Made by a program: the position numbers and the translations under genes
The notes under the pieces: model-generated
Seen by the model: only the letters and a program-made list of their open reading frames with translations
What the model was told of the DNA's origin: nothing
The model's database searches: none
Assembly: GCA_964020975.1 (NCBI GenBank)
Contig: OZ026620.1
Coordinates: 75,637,600 to 75,701,599, forward strand
DNA: 64,000 nt
Source: Hermodice carunculata
Taxonomy: Eukaryota; Annelida; Polychaeta; Eunicida; Amphinomidae
Reading direction: 5' to 3'
Part shown: piece after piece, positions 24,360 to 36,757 of the stretch
Layout: every line of letters starts with the position of its first letter
Position numbering within the stretch: the stretch's first letter is position 1

Positions 24360-26679
24360 CTAAAAGTACACAAAAATATTGGTAAATACCCTTGAATCAC
24401 GACGAATACATGCAGAGTGGCGTCAGCCAAGTACGCAAGGGACAACTGCATTCCAACGATCCACAGAGGATGGTGTGCTGTCCATGGCATTAGGACCTGA
24501 GTGATATCACAGAGCATTAAATTATACTGACAACAGAATCACGTTACACAGCTGGAAATGTCACAGTATGTTTGTGTTTGTTTTTGTTGCAGTTTGGAAA
24601 GCAGACCCTCAGGCAAGCTGACTGTTTTGGGCAAAAATGGAATATGTGGGGTTTCTTTTTGGTTATCAGGGACCTTTCTCAAGGAAAATCATGTGAAGAG
24701 TGGCCGACTGCCCCACTGCAAGCAAAATCCAGCCCTTCACAACACTTCAAACCATGCAACACAACTTGCGGCATTGACTAGTTACCAGGAGCACTTGGGT
24801 TGTAGTACACGGTTTTTATTTTATAGGCTTTTGTGGCCTCACTCAGAACACCGTATTATGCCTGTAAAATAGCACTTACACAACTGACTGGTGTCACCAT
24901 CGCTGTAAAGTAAGCCCCTCGTAATTCCAAGGTCCTCATTTTGACTTCATGACAGGTAATTGTGATACTTTTATTTGTTGATGATGGTGACCACCAGAGC
25001 AATAAAACCTGATGCCAGGATACGCTGACAGAAATAGGCCTCAGGCCATCTGCATGGTTTGAACACATTAACCCTTTGAAACTAATCCGTCACTCGACTT
25101 ACCACATATCCCTGGCAAGGCCATATACTGGGACACACGCACTTACAATAGGCGGTTCAACTCTGTCGAAGCTTTATGTAGTCATACTTGAGCTAGACTG
25201 ACTACAATCTCCCCAATACACGTAATTGTAATTATATAAGTCTGATGTGAAACCTGCACATGACTGTAGCGTGCCATGCGGCATTGTACTTTTTAATTTT
25301 TTTTTTGTAAAACAGCAGTGTGTTGTCATTAAAACTCAGATGATAGGCATACATGTAGTGAAGGTTTACGAGTACACATTCTGCCCTTTCAATTTGTGTG
25401 ACACTTTGTTGCCATACACGCCCTGTAGGTAGGGGCGCAACTCAAGGGTTCAGTTCACTAGTCTTAGTGTATTGCTGAAAATGTGTTCCATGCCTTACCT
25501 CAGACTTCTCCGATTGTGACTCCCACCACCTCTTTGCCCCCCCCCCCCTTTTTTTTGCTCATTCATAGAGAGATCATTGAATAGTAGGAGTGGGCTGCCT
25601 GCCCCGTGTGTACACAACTTTACCATAAAAGGAAACACCATTATACTTAAAATCAACAATTTCCTTGTAATAGATCAACACTGCTGAACACATCGAACTA
25701 CAACTTGTATAATAAACTCAATGTTACCTTACGAGATCAACATTACCATGGAGACAGTGTGAACGCTGACCACGGGCACTGTACTTTCTGACAATTTCCC
25801 TGGTTAAATGACTGTTTACGGGGTGCAAATGACCCAATGCCCCATTGCAAAGTCATTTAGCTGGTAATCTTGAAATACACACTGATCCCTTGTTGGTGCG
25901 AGGATTCATAAAATGCAACTTTTCCCACATTTTTAATCATAGATTTCGTGCCTTGGTCAATCAAGGGTCAATAACCCAGGTGAATTAGGGTTGCCTTTGA
26001 CCATGAACTCAAGGCCGCTTGTCACAACTTAACATACGTGCATGCAAGTGTCTGGTATGTCCAAATAAGGATTATATGCTGATGCGTGTGGACTCATTGT
26101 CCTTACAGTTCCACGTCAAAGTGGAGTATAGTTTATTTGTGATCAGGTAGTAGGCACGCATGAACATCGTCACAAAAAAAGCTATGTAAAAAAATATATA
26201 CAATTTTGCCAGACATGCAGATCCCAGTAGTGTATTCTCCATGTTCTACACAACATTGAAAACACACTATTTGTGGGTGCAGTCTTTCCTGTCTCATTAT
26301 ACATGTTATACTCCAACTACACCGCATACATGTCTCGGACTACCTGATTTTTTTCAAATTAAAAAGTACACTGCCAACAAGAGTTGTCATAATTCAGTGT
26401 ATGCTGCCAACGTAAGTTGTCACAGTATGAAGTATACAGGAAGAACTCTAGTATGTTTTAATAAATTTCATGACAGTGAATTTTGCCGAAAAGATAGAAA
26501 GTACGACGATGAATATAATCACGAAAATTAAGGCTACATACTTAATTTTATTTATTCTTTACCCTGAAAAGGTTACATTATGCACAAAATATCAAAGTGA
26601 AGTAAAACATAAGATGCTTAAAAGAAGGATATGGGTTAATCCTAATGGAGATTGATGTCAAGACTGATAAAGTACATAC

Positions 26680-26793
26680 ATGCAAATAAGTCGTTTCCTC
26701 CTGCAGGATCCCAAGCTGTGTTGCCAGTGTTGCTTCCTTTTTCATGATATAAATCTCTCCGTTTGATTTAAATCCGAATATACCCTTGCACAC
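26680..26793 (-). CDS. Candidate isolated exon, minus strand
   Basis: 114 nt open in one frame (38 codons, ...NGEIYIMKKEATLATQLGIL...), between a 'gtcagacatcag' acceptor and a CAT|GTATGT donor. It lies 2.3 kb upstream of the SPECC1L-like large exon on the same strand. Spliced to 24359 in phase 0 it would meet a stop at once (GTG TGA), so it is not an N-terminal extension of that reading frame. Unrecognised. Confidence 0.18.
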
Positions 26794-27560
26794 CTGATGT
26801 CTGACTCTGCATTTTATAACTTACAGTAACTGACATATTTATACCTCAATACGGAAACGATTTACACAAATATGATTTATACTCTGTATATAACGTGCAC
26901 CTATCATGCCCCAAACAGCAAATTCTTTCCAAGCCTGTACCATACGTGCATGTGAAACTGGACCAAGTGTATAGTTCCCCGGTTAATCTAAAGCTTAGGC
27001 AAATATTTGAAGAAGAATACTTAACTCCTTCTATAAGACGTGGCAGACTTTCCTCAATACTGTTTTCATCATAGTTTAAGAAGAATTGGACATTTAAATT
27101 CCTCCCGACAGATGTGAACAGGGTTTTAATTCAGGTACATGTACCTTTTATTTTACTCAGTGCTTTTTGCACTACCTACCAAGTCATTCTCTAGCTGAGG
27201 TCATTCTCTGGCTGAGCCCTGCGGAGACAAAAGTTGCTGACCAAGGCTTTGGTACAGAGTTAGTTAACAAATGGATGCCCAGAGGGCATTTCACGGCCGC
27301 AAGCTTGTGAGGATTTGTGTATACACTAAGAAGAGCATAACTGAACCCAATATTATTTTCTCACTCTGATATAATAATATGTAACAAAATTTCCTGCTCC
27401 AAACTTCATTTTTATTCAAGCTTTGTGTTGATCAAGAGATACAAATCTATATCCATGGTTGCTGTTATAAACCCAGTGGTTACCAACATGCATTTCCTCC
27501 TCATCAGAAGAGAACAAATTCTCAACATACTAAATGGGCTCAGTGTGGTCTGATTCCTAG

Positions 27561-27573
27561 TGCCCTCTGGTGG
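27561..27573 (-). promoter_or_regulatory. CTCF-like core motif upstream of the SPECC1L-like gene
   Basis: The minus strand reads CCACCAGAGGGCA, a full match to the CTCF core, 3.2 kb upstream of the large exon. Confidence 0.3.
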
Positions 27574-28762
27574 TGCAGTTGGAAAACAAGTTGCAATGAA
27601 TAAATGCAGAGGATGTTTCACACCTGTCTGGTGACTGCAGACAGACAGAGTCGAAGGTCAATAAAAATTTTTTATCAATAATAGCCTGCTCTTGTAACTC
27701 TTGTCACTGCCAACAGAAGGAAGCAATGGGGGTGATACTGTCCAGATTTAAAATCAGAGTTTTTTTTTTTTTTTTTTTTTTAAAAAAATCAGAATGCATG
27801 TATACAACTTAGGATTACCCATCATTCAGCTCCACATTGACTGGAAAAGGTAAGAACTTACAGCAGGATACAAACAGCTTATCAACATGAATATCGCAAA
27901 GAATATTTATGAAGCCTTCAGCAAAAATGCCCATTAAGCCCTTACGTTTTGAGATGAGAAGCACTTGGGGTGGCAGCTGTAAATGTATGTCCTTTTTGGC
28001 CATGCTGAGATCAGCATGATCAAAGTACATCTGTTTTTTTCCCGTGCAAGGCTGAACTTTGGCGGCACTTCCCACGCAGTCACACAATTCAAGAGCTGTA
28101 TAGTTTGGGCAGACTTCAGTCCTGCTGCAATATTCAACACAGCAAGCCTCAAGCCTTTGTGAGTTTTACAAGACCCTGAACTTAAAGCCCCATCAAGGTC
28201 ATCCTTTGGAATGTTTTCATATATCATCTGAAAGATTTTGTGGGTGTGACTGTGTAATACACAGCCATGAGCCCAGCCTGAGTACCCAGACTAAAATTTA
28301 CACCAAAAATGAATTTTACACCGACACACATATTTAAAACGCTGCACGTGTGAGCCAGACATCAGCAGTGTCGCAGCTTTAGGCTACCTTTTTAAAGTGT
28401 TGGTGTAATAAAAACATATCAAGATATCTGTTATCTTGCCGGGTTATGCAAACACACCTCACATGGACTCTCACAAACCTGGCAAAATAAGACTTGCAGT
28501 CTGTCCTACATTAAAAAGTCAAATCAATAAACAAAGTATCACCTCTGAAAATATCAATACTTTTGAGTGCACATGTACAGTGTCCATATGTGCAATGTGA
28601 GGTATGGAGACTAAACATGATGAAGAGAAAGTCCAATTGTGCCTCAAGTTGTTCTAAATATAGCATATTTTCTTTGAAACATGGACATATGATACCCTTG
28701 TTGTGAATTGTTGAGCTTTCACCCTTTACCCAAAACTGGTTGGTGGTCAAATGTTGTCAGCT

Positions 28763-29010
28763 TTAACTCTTTTGAGCGCCAAATTTTGGACTGAGTCAAC
28801 AGCTTTTCTCGGTACACATTGGCAGCAATGTGCCCAAAGCACGCCGAGAAAAGCTGTTGACCTGGAAATTCTCTGCGGAACTATAGGCACACTGGTAATT
28901 TAATGAAAGGTCTTTTTATGAGGAATACGAGTCTGGGATCCTTGTGATAATTCAGACAAGTTTGACTTAAGTAGATCGACTTAAGATGTGATTGGCACAG
29001 AAAGAGCTAA
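28763..29010. mobile_element. F1 TTAA MITE
   Basis: TTAACTCTTTTGAGCGCCAA at the left and a matching inverted right end (ttggcacagaaagagctaa). Internal hairpin arms 'caacagcttttctcgg' and 'ccgagaaaagctgttg', then the shared core with 'gggatccttgtgataattc'. Confidence 0.8.
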
Positions 29011-29183
29011 CTAATTTTCATGACCGTAATGAAAAATAATTTGAATGAGAAAATTGTTGATGAGACTTATGAAGATGACTTGCTCCAGGTCTACAGCACT
29101 CCTTGCCATGGGGTAGGTGCTCCCATGCCAACCCAAGCTGCTTAATAAGATTCAAATGTCAGTCTTAATCCAGAGGGAAAAGG

Positions 29184-29700
29184 TTCACCCTCCCATGCTC
29201 AAACAGCCCAAAGCACCCAAATGTAGATTATCATCTGCTGTAAAAAGTTTTTGAATTTCTCGTTGCTGGAAAATAATTTTGCTAAAATATGCCTGCAAGA
29301 CTGGTCACTCATGAAGGCATGCCCTAGGTCAATAGCTTTTTTCGGCATGGGTTGGGTGCAAGGAAAGCTATTGACTCTGTCATACTCTGACCTGGAATGG
29401 GATAACTGCCAGTGTAGGCCAGTGGCAGCTATCAAGTTATATCACATTAAGGGAAATACTTCATACTGTGAGTACTATACTGGTCTCAGTCTTACCACAC
29501 CACTCATTGGACTACCCACCTTGAAAGGCCCTTTTCATATGTACAAAATATCTACTGATTATAAGCAGACTGCCATTAACTATTTCCCCCTTGAATTAAG
29601 ACTGAGTCAACAACTTTACTTGGCATGAGTTGGGCACTCAGTGCCCAACCCATGTGAAGGAAAGCGGTTGCCCTGGGGATGTTATCTTGATAAGTATCAT
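29184..29700. mobile_element. F1-related MITE fragments (two hairpins)
   Basis: Two decayed hairpins of the F1 type: 29325-29375 (tcaatagcttttttcggc ... ggaaagctattga) and 29604-29675 (tgagttgggcactcagtgcccaac). Left flank 'ttcaccctcccatgctcaaa' matches the left side of the copy at 36108. Ends are uncertain. Confidence 0.5.
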
Positions 29701-29908
29701 CCACAATTTCCAGTGAAATTGTCCTTCATTATTGTTGAAATTAGTTGAAAACGCCGAAGCCGACGGCATTTGACCACCAGCTGGTTTAAAAGGGAAAAGG
29801 GTAAACAGTGTACAGAACATGTGTAGGTCATGTGTTATTACTGCCAATTGATTTGCCTTTGGTGTTTGATGAATGAACAATATTAGACAACATAAAAATA
29901 AACAAAAA

Positions 29909-30256
29909 TTAACCCTTAAAGTACTGATTTAAGACTTGAGTCGACAGCTTTCCTTTTTCCACACAATGCGTGCAAAGTGTCCCAAGGAAAGCTTTTGACT
30001 ATAAGAGTACTTTTTGATTTAGACTAGGCTTGCTGGTATTTGATTAAAAGGTATCTTCTTGGGACACTTTGCGCACAAAGCGTGCAAAGTGTCTCGATGA
30101 AAGCTGTTGACTATGACTCCTTTCTGCTTTAGACTAGGCTTGCTGGTATTTGAATGAAAGGAACCTTCATGGGGAATTTGAATCTTTTAACCACTGTACG
30201 TTTAACGGTAATGAGAAAATGACTTGACTATAGCCGTGATTAGCACTTTAAGGGTT
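29909..30256. mobile_element. F1 MITE, 'CCCTTAAAG' subfamily with internal duplication
   Basis: Starts TTAACCCTTAAAGTACTGA and ends 'tagcactttaagggtt', near-perfect inverted ends. The hairpin and core ('gactaggcttgctggtattt') occur twice in tandem inside, so the element grew by an internal duplication of about 130 bp. The right TTAA is not intact. Confidence 0.7.
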
Positions 30257-30587
30257 GCTTCCTTCCCATGCGGGAGCTCCCACGCAGTCACCTTTGCACA
30301 GGACAACTGACCTGCATTCCAGTGAAAATGGTAGACTATTAATCTTCAAGGTGGCACAAATTAGAGCCAAAGGCGCCATTAGTGGCACAAAACCTAGATC
30401 ACCTGGCACATGTTTCGATAGGAATAAATTAACCTCTTGAGACCATTACTGATTTAACTCTTCTGCAAGTAAATCTTTTATCCTTCACTGGTTGATTATA
30501 GTAGGCCTACATAACTGGTGAAATATAATGATTGAAGATGTGGTACACTTTATACTATCATACAAGTTTAATATCTGTCTGTGATTA

Positions 30588-30589
<2 letters not shown>

Positions 30590-30632
<43 letters not shown>
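30590..30632. repeat. (TA)n microsatellite
   Basis: About 43 nt of uninterrupted TA. Confidence 0.95.
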
Positions 30633-30633
<1 letters not shown>

Positions 30634-30793
30634 GCACACGAAAGTGTATATTTTTTTCTGAAAGATAACATAACATCAAGTTTGATTCTTGCACTAAATA
30701 TAAAATTTTAGTACATGTATCACTATTGATGTAACTGAATTTTAATTAAAATTCTTAAATTTTGCATAAAAGTTAAAAACCAGCACTTTAAAA

Positions 30794-30845
30794 AATAACA
30801 AGAGGCCCATGGGTCTAATGCTCTGCTGATGACCATTACCCCCCA
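30794..30845 (+). repeat. F3 repeat 5' end only
   Basis: 'aacaagaggcccatgggtct' then 'aatgctctgctgatgacc' match the 5' end of other F3 copies. After about 50 nt it changes into a minisatellite array. Confidence 0.7.
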
Positions 30846-30847
30846 AT

Positions 30848-31272
30848 ACAAAATTGAGAGCTGCTATACAATAAAGTAGAATAATGAGGCTGTGGTATGG
30901 TAAGGGTTAAATTGGCAGCAGCTATACAATAAAGTAGAATAATGAGGCTGTAGTGTGGTGTGGGTTAAATTGGCAGCTGCTATACAATAAAGTAGAATAA
31001 TGAGGCTGTTGCGTGCTGTGGGTTGAATTGAGAGCAGCTATACAAGAAAGTAGAATAATGAGGCTGTGGTGTGGTGTGGTGTGGGTTAAATTGGCAGCAG
31101 CTATATAATAAAGTAGAATGATGAGGCTGTTGTGTGCTGTGGGTTAAATTGAGAGCAGCTATACAATAAAGTAGAATAATGAGGCTGTGGTGTGGTGTGG
31201 TGTGGTGTGGGTTAAATTGGCAGCCGCTATACAATAAAGTAGAATAATGAGGCTGTGGTGTGGTGTGGTGCA
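30848..31272 (+). repeat. 57-68 bp minisatellite, seven units
   Basis: Each unit contains ctatacaataaagtagaat and aatgaggctgt (at about 30863, 30922, 30980, 31038, 31101, 31159, 31227), followed by 'tgtgg' pentamers whose number varies from unit to unit, then 'gttaaattggcagc'. It directly follows an F3 5' end. Confidence 0.9.
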
Positions 31273-32617
31273 TCCAGCCACTTGTGGGAATGAGTGTCTG
31301 GCAAGGTTCTCTCCTGTACCTCTGGGCACTCAAGACCACTACTGTGACAGACTTAATTGTTCCATCGTTTTTATGGTTCCTACACAAGAGGCCGATGACC
31401 CCAGGTTAGGAGGATAATCCCACTAGGACACACAAGTCAGCATACAATAAAATCACAGACTCCCATCTTTTATTCATGGACATGTATGGAATGTACCACC
31501 TTTACTCATGTATCACCATCACTGACAAACACACATTGAATTTTTTTACCATCTTGCCTGGAAAATAATACAAAAAAAAGTTTGCCTAGTAAATAAGGAA
31601 ATAAATTAAAAAAAGAACAGAAAAAATATATAGGAGCCCAAAATTTTCTTTCATCAGACAAAATTGCTGCACATTGGTTTATTTTTGTGTGTTTACATTT
31701 TCACGGTATTTGTATTTTTTACATTTCACTGTAGCTATGATTTCAATTATCTTGGACATTATTCATATTTAAACCATGTAAAAAACATTATTTTGCTGTG
31801 TTTATGTTTTCACAGTTTTGTGCCATCAGTGAAATCAGTGACAATAGTACAGTGAAATGAAAGCATTTTACAGTATTAAAAGACTGGGAATTGGATGAGC
31901 ACAGTCCAGCCATGCAGAGTCTGGTGGCATGCCCTGCAATATTGTTTTTGAAAGGAAAAAACAATCCCCCCCCCCCAAAAAAAAACCCCAAAACAAACAA
32001 ACAAAAAAATCAAACAAAACAAAAGAAAATAGTGCACTTTGGTGCATTTTCATGCGAAAAAGTGATACTAAGACCAAGGTAACTTAATGGTACTTTTAAT
32101 TTTTAAGCTGTTTAAATTTACCCAGCTATAGTTTTTTCCCCATGTCCAAACTCACGAATACCAGTCCAAAGGATGGGTGGGTCTGCTGCCTGGCTGAACC
32201 CCTGATGGGTGCATTGTGATGTACAGCTATTTTGCCATTAAATCGACTGACAACGCCATTCAAGTTCATCAAGTTGACTACCACAAAACAACTGTACACC
32301 TGTCTAGCATGGTTGTGGTATGATGGTATCCATATAACACTTCACAATGTAAATATTAGGTTTCTCTATTTGCATCATGCAGCACACACACATGTACACA
32401 TGTACACTAAACTAAAGACGGGAGTATAATGTTAAGGTGGTCCAGCTATGCATCAATAAAGCCAGTCCACTCAGATTCTTCTGGTACCATTCACAGTAAC
32501 ACCTCATTATAAAGACACTCAAAATATTCCACACAATCACTTTGCAACAGAAGTTTTATGGGGTAAAAGGTCCATTTTCATTTTTGTAGGATTCATATGC
32601 AGTGTATATGATATATT

Positions 32618-32864
32618 GAGCTATCTGACACCTTTCTGGGACACCAGATGGTGTCATTATTGTGAGTGTTGATAGAAATATATGCCAAGTATACAAATTT
32701 GGAAAGACTGTGATCCAGATCATTAAAACACCTAAATGGCTGTACTTGGAGCATTAACAATTCATTTTCTCTGAAATTATGTGACACCTTTTATGGGAAA
32801 CAGATGGTGTCATTATTGTGAGCTGTGGCAACAGTGTTCATAGAAATATAATTATGCAAAGTAT

Positions 32865-32870
<6 letters not shown>
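32618..32870 (+). repeat. Direct duplication of about 80 bp, 158 bp apart
   Basis: 32625-32699 and 32783-32870 both read 'gacacctttc/tatgggacac...', 'agatggtgtcattattgtga', then 'agaaatata' and 'agtatacaaat'. Each has a small hairpin (tgacacc ... ggtgtca). The second copy runs straight into the (CT)n tract. Confidence 0.75.
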
Positions 32871-32953
<83 letters not shown>

Positions 32954-32979
32954 CCCCCCTTTTTTTGGGGGGGGGGGGG
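32871..32979 (+). repeat. (CT)40 microsatellite followed by C9-T7-G13
   Basis: 80 nt of pure CT (32871-32950), then nine C, seven T and thirteen G. C9 and G13 can pair around the T7 loop. Confidence 0.9.
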
Positions 32980-33609
32980 AGAGTTACATTACTGCAATTA
33001 AAATATGCTAAAAATTAACACCAAACACTAGTGATAAGCCATAATGCTTAATGGGAGTTCAGGTGAATAATTTATAAACACAAGTGAGTTTAAAAGTGTG
33101 GAAACCGGACTCAAGGGCACACATGTACATTGTTTTGGAGAAAGTGGGTGAAAGCGATGTATAGTATACTGTAATATGCAGCACAACATAAGCCCATGGT
33201 GGCAACAAGGGTTGTCTCCTGAAGACACGTTCACAGCATGTATCAAGCGTATATTTTAGGAATGTTCTGATTGTTGATCAGTTTTCGACACATGGTATGG
33301 TTTTTCCACTTTACCTGTTTGCATTTCAGCAAGGCCATGGCCACAGTCCAGGTTTGACTGCACATATTTTAGTAAACACGGCAGATTATATATGTGTATA
33401 CACAAGACAGACCGGGAGCAGACAGCCACAGGCAAACATGCCACGGGATGTGGTTAGACAGTAAACGTGAAGACGAAGACTGTACCACACAATGATTTAC
33501 ACCAGACTTTAAAACCATGTGTACCATCACCATAAGTGATAAATGCTTACTATCACTTCAAACTGTCACCAGATCATGTGGCAATGACCCTCGACAGCCA
33601 GGGTCTAAG

Positions 33610-33793
33610 TACAGTGAAACCTGTTTTGAGAGACCACCCCTAGAGCAGGCCAAATAGTGGTCATATAAGGCAGGTGGTCTCTCAATGGAGGTGCAACAAC
33701 ATGGGAGAGATAGCAAAAGGGACTTTGGAAATATGGTTTTAGAAGGCAGGTGGTGTTTCATTACAGTGGTCTCTCGAAACAGGTTTCACTGTA
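33610..33793. mobile_element. F2 TA-flanked MITE, intact ends
   Basis: TACAGTGAAACCTGTTTTGA and TCGAAACAGGTTTCACTGTA are near-perfect inverted repeats with TA at both outer edges. The body has 'gagaccacccc', 'gtggtcatat' and 'ggtggtctctcaa' internal sub-repeats. TA target and CAGT ends fit Tc1/mariner-type or another TA-targeting superfamily; no transposase is present. Confidence 0.8.
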
Positions 33794-33800
33794 CTGAAAT

Positions 33801-34034
33801 TTAACTCTTTCAGAGCCAAGTTTTGGGACTCAGTCAACAGCTTTCCTTGGCATATTCTGGGTGCAGGAAAGCTGTTGACCCAGACCATTGAATATTCTCT
33901 GGAACGATAGGCATGCTGGTACTTGAATGAAAGGTCATTTCACAAGGAATACGAACCTAGCATCCCATATATGATAATTACGAACAGTTTGTCTTCAGTA
34001 GTTAGACGTAAGCAATTGCCGCTGAAAAAGTTAA
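33801..34034. mobile_element. F1 TTAA MITE
   Basis: TTAACTCTTTCAGAGCCAA to GCCGCTGAAAAAGTTAA, with hairpin arms 'gtcaacagctttcc' and 'ggaaagctgttgac' and the core 'cgataggcatgctggtac'. A further decayed F1-like piece follows directly to about 34215. Confidence 0.75.
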
Positions 34035-34263
34035 GACAGTCAATAGCCTTCCTTGGTGCACTTTACATGCAGACCTTTCTTTTTGTTTGCTAAAACTACT
34101 TCCATTAGACATGGCAGGTTCATATACTTCAATGAGAGGTTGTCTCATCAGGAAATTGAATCTGGGACCAGGAAAATGATTAATGCAAGGACGAATATAC
34201 TTGGATGCTGCAAATGACGGGGCAAGAATTAACAGGGCAAGAATTAACATGTTTTAGCAATAA

Positions 34264-34433
34264 TAGTGTCACCTGTCTTCAAAGACCACTCGTATGCATG
34301 ACCAAACTGTGGTCTCACAACAGATGGCCTTTCCTAGCAGGTGTGAACGAGATCAAAATTACGAAAATGTACCCTGAACACATGGTCTTTCAAGACAGGT
34401 AGTCTATCATCGCAGTGATCTCTCAATATAGGG
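34264..34433. mobile_element. F2 MITE, diverged
   Basis: Inverted pieces 'cacctgtcttcaaagaccac' and 'ggtctttcaagacaggtag' plus 'cgcagtgatctctcaatat' show the F2 body with worn ends. Confidence 0.55.
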
Positions 34434-36107
34434 GCCATATACCTGTATGCAGAAGCTGTTGCAATTTTTTCAGATGCAAAAACGCAAAAATGCACATTCT
34501 TTGACACAGGCCACCCACCTGCCTGCTTTGTGGTAAATCCTCCTTGCCATAAATAAGTAAAATGTAGTTTATGCATAAATATATTAGAGTGACATACCAT
34601 CTTAAGATGACACACCAAGATACACCCCTGCCCCCCCCCCCCCCCACCCCCGCACCCCACAAAAACACGTAGAAATATTCAGATGTAAAAGTACTTGTGT
34701 CATAATTCTGTCTTGTCATCTGATAAATAGAACACAGTATCCAGGGTGTATTGTGTTAAAAAAAAAACCAAACAAACAAACATACTACAGCTGTTAAAGT
34801 GTACTACAAAGGTCAGGGCTATATCATCCACTGTGTAGCTTCATAACAGCCATATGCAGCGATGAATAATAGATATCTATGTTGGACTATGTCTACACAT
34901 CCATCATAAGTTGCAGGAAATGACAAGGCACAAGAACCCTTATGTCTATATTTTCCCCGATCATTTTGTAATTTTACAAAATCAATATGAATCAGAAAAC
35001 CATATACAGCATCAAGCCCATGTTGTGCGATTCGGTCCACATCATCCCCATCTACCCTTCAAATTTTCAAATGAATCTGCAAAGGGCCCGGCACAAGTTG
35101 CTGATGCAAGTTGCAAGGGATCACCCAAGAGCATACAACGCCAACGTGAGCACAGGAGCTATTAGTTTGTAATCTTAAAAATTCGTGAAAAACGAGGACT
35201 TGATAGCAGTACCATAACCGATATAATATGACTTGGCCCACATCATGCCAATTCAACATACAAAATTAGAGGTAAATCTGACGGAAAAGCTGAGACTGGT
35301 TGCAGATGCTAAGTACATTTGAGTGTTCCCACAAGGCATAATGTATTTACGCACGCACGACATGCCCTCAATCACACACAATATTCTTCTGTAATTTGAA
35401 AAGTTTAAAAAATCATGAAATAACAGCAGCTCCACGGCCATGTTATATATGTGTCTGGCATCATGCCCAACAGCCTTAATAATATTCAGATGAATCTGAT
35501 TGAAGACTATATATAGTTGCAGATGTGCAGATACATGTAGGTGTAATCATGATCTGGTAATGGACCACATGAAGAGCTACACACTCCTCGGAGTTGTGGT
35601 ACAAAAACAAAATTTAAGTGTGTGTTCATTGTGCTATGTTACTCCTATTTGGTACCTAAAGCACCTGGGAAATGTTCAAAATGTAAGACTGTAGCATTAT
35701 TTTCACATTTTCTGCATCAAAAAAAAAAAAAAAGTGAAAAATGAGAGGGGGCATAGAGGAAGGGATGGTCAGATGTGATAATATGGTGCCTGTTAAAAAG
35801 GGATACTATTTTATACTAAACATAAAGTTTCTTCATCAGCTTTGAACAATCAGTAGAAAGTGTTTCAGCTGAAATCCAATCAACATCTAAAACTTGTTTG
35901 TATCTATTTGCTTGGTATTTATCACTTGGGTTAACAGGAAACAAACAATGCAATACATCACTACATGCCACCTATCATTGATAAAGCCAACACAATACAT
36001 GGACAAGACAGGGTACACAGCAGACGACAATCATTACTCGCTTTTGACATGCAGGAACTAGGCTTATTATGGACAATCAAGGGTTTGCCCTGTAAGGCAA
36101 TGTCTTA

Positions 36108-36308
36108 TTCACCCTTTCCTGCTCAAATTGCCCAGGTATGAATTGTCCTCTGTCTTAATCTTCTCAAATAAATTCTCGTCAATGTGCAACATTTTGCTGA
36201 GAACTGCAGATGATACCATGCTCCTGGTCAACAGCTTTCCTTGGTGCAGGTTGGGCACAATATGCCCAATCCACACATAGGAAAGCTGTTGACTCAGAAA
36301 AGGGTTAA
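36108..36308. mobile_element. F1 MITE, 'CCCTTTCC' subfamily
   Basis: Left end TTCACCCTTTCCTGC and right end CAGAAAAGGGTTAA are imperfect inverted repeats. The hairpin at 36227-36296 (gtcaacagctttcct ... aggaaagctgttgac) lies next to the right end. Confidence 0.6.
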
Positions 36309-36757
36309 TTCAATGCTTTTTGTCACCTGTACAGCTACCTGTATTGACTTAAATCATGTGTGTTCATTTTCGTGCACAACCTCCAAAAAAAAACAACATA
36401 TGCTTTTAAACTTTCTTGTGCAAAGTTGAAACCTTGATGAAATGGTACTTGGCTGGCTGTTACTGTATGACAGACACATTAACATCTAGTAGTGGGAGAT
36501 AATGATGCTTTGTGCACTGGACCAATCTCACAATGTAACATATGAAGAGCAAATTGCGTACCATTCAATCATGCTGTCTGATAAAAATCAGGAAGAGATG
36601 GAAAGAAGAGGAAATACATGTATGTTCTGCTCATTAGATGTCAAATGCTATCATCTGAACAAAAGAGGGATAAATTAACATTTTCAGTGACTGACAGGGT
36701 AGGATGTGGCATTCTATGGGACATTTTTTGTCTTAAAAATTGCACTCTGAGTTGTAT

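Larger units (their letters stand above)
24360..28762. other. Upstream flank without a recognised gene
   Basis: Contains a C12T10 run at 25537, a T21 run near 27763, the candidate exon at 26680-26793 and a CTCF-like site. It may hold 5' non-coding exons and a promoter of the SPECC1L-like gene, but I cannot place them. Confidence 0.6.

Noticed and set aside
30980-31387. 135-aa His/Thr/Pro-rich repetitive ORF on the minus strand
   Set aside because: It is produced by the 57-68 bp minisatellite; unit lengths are not all multiples of three and the frame is not kept over the array.
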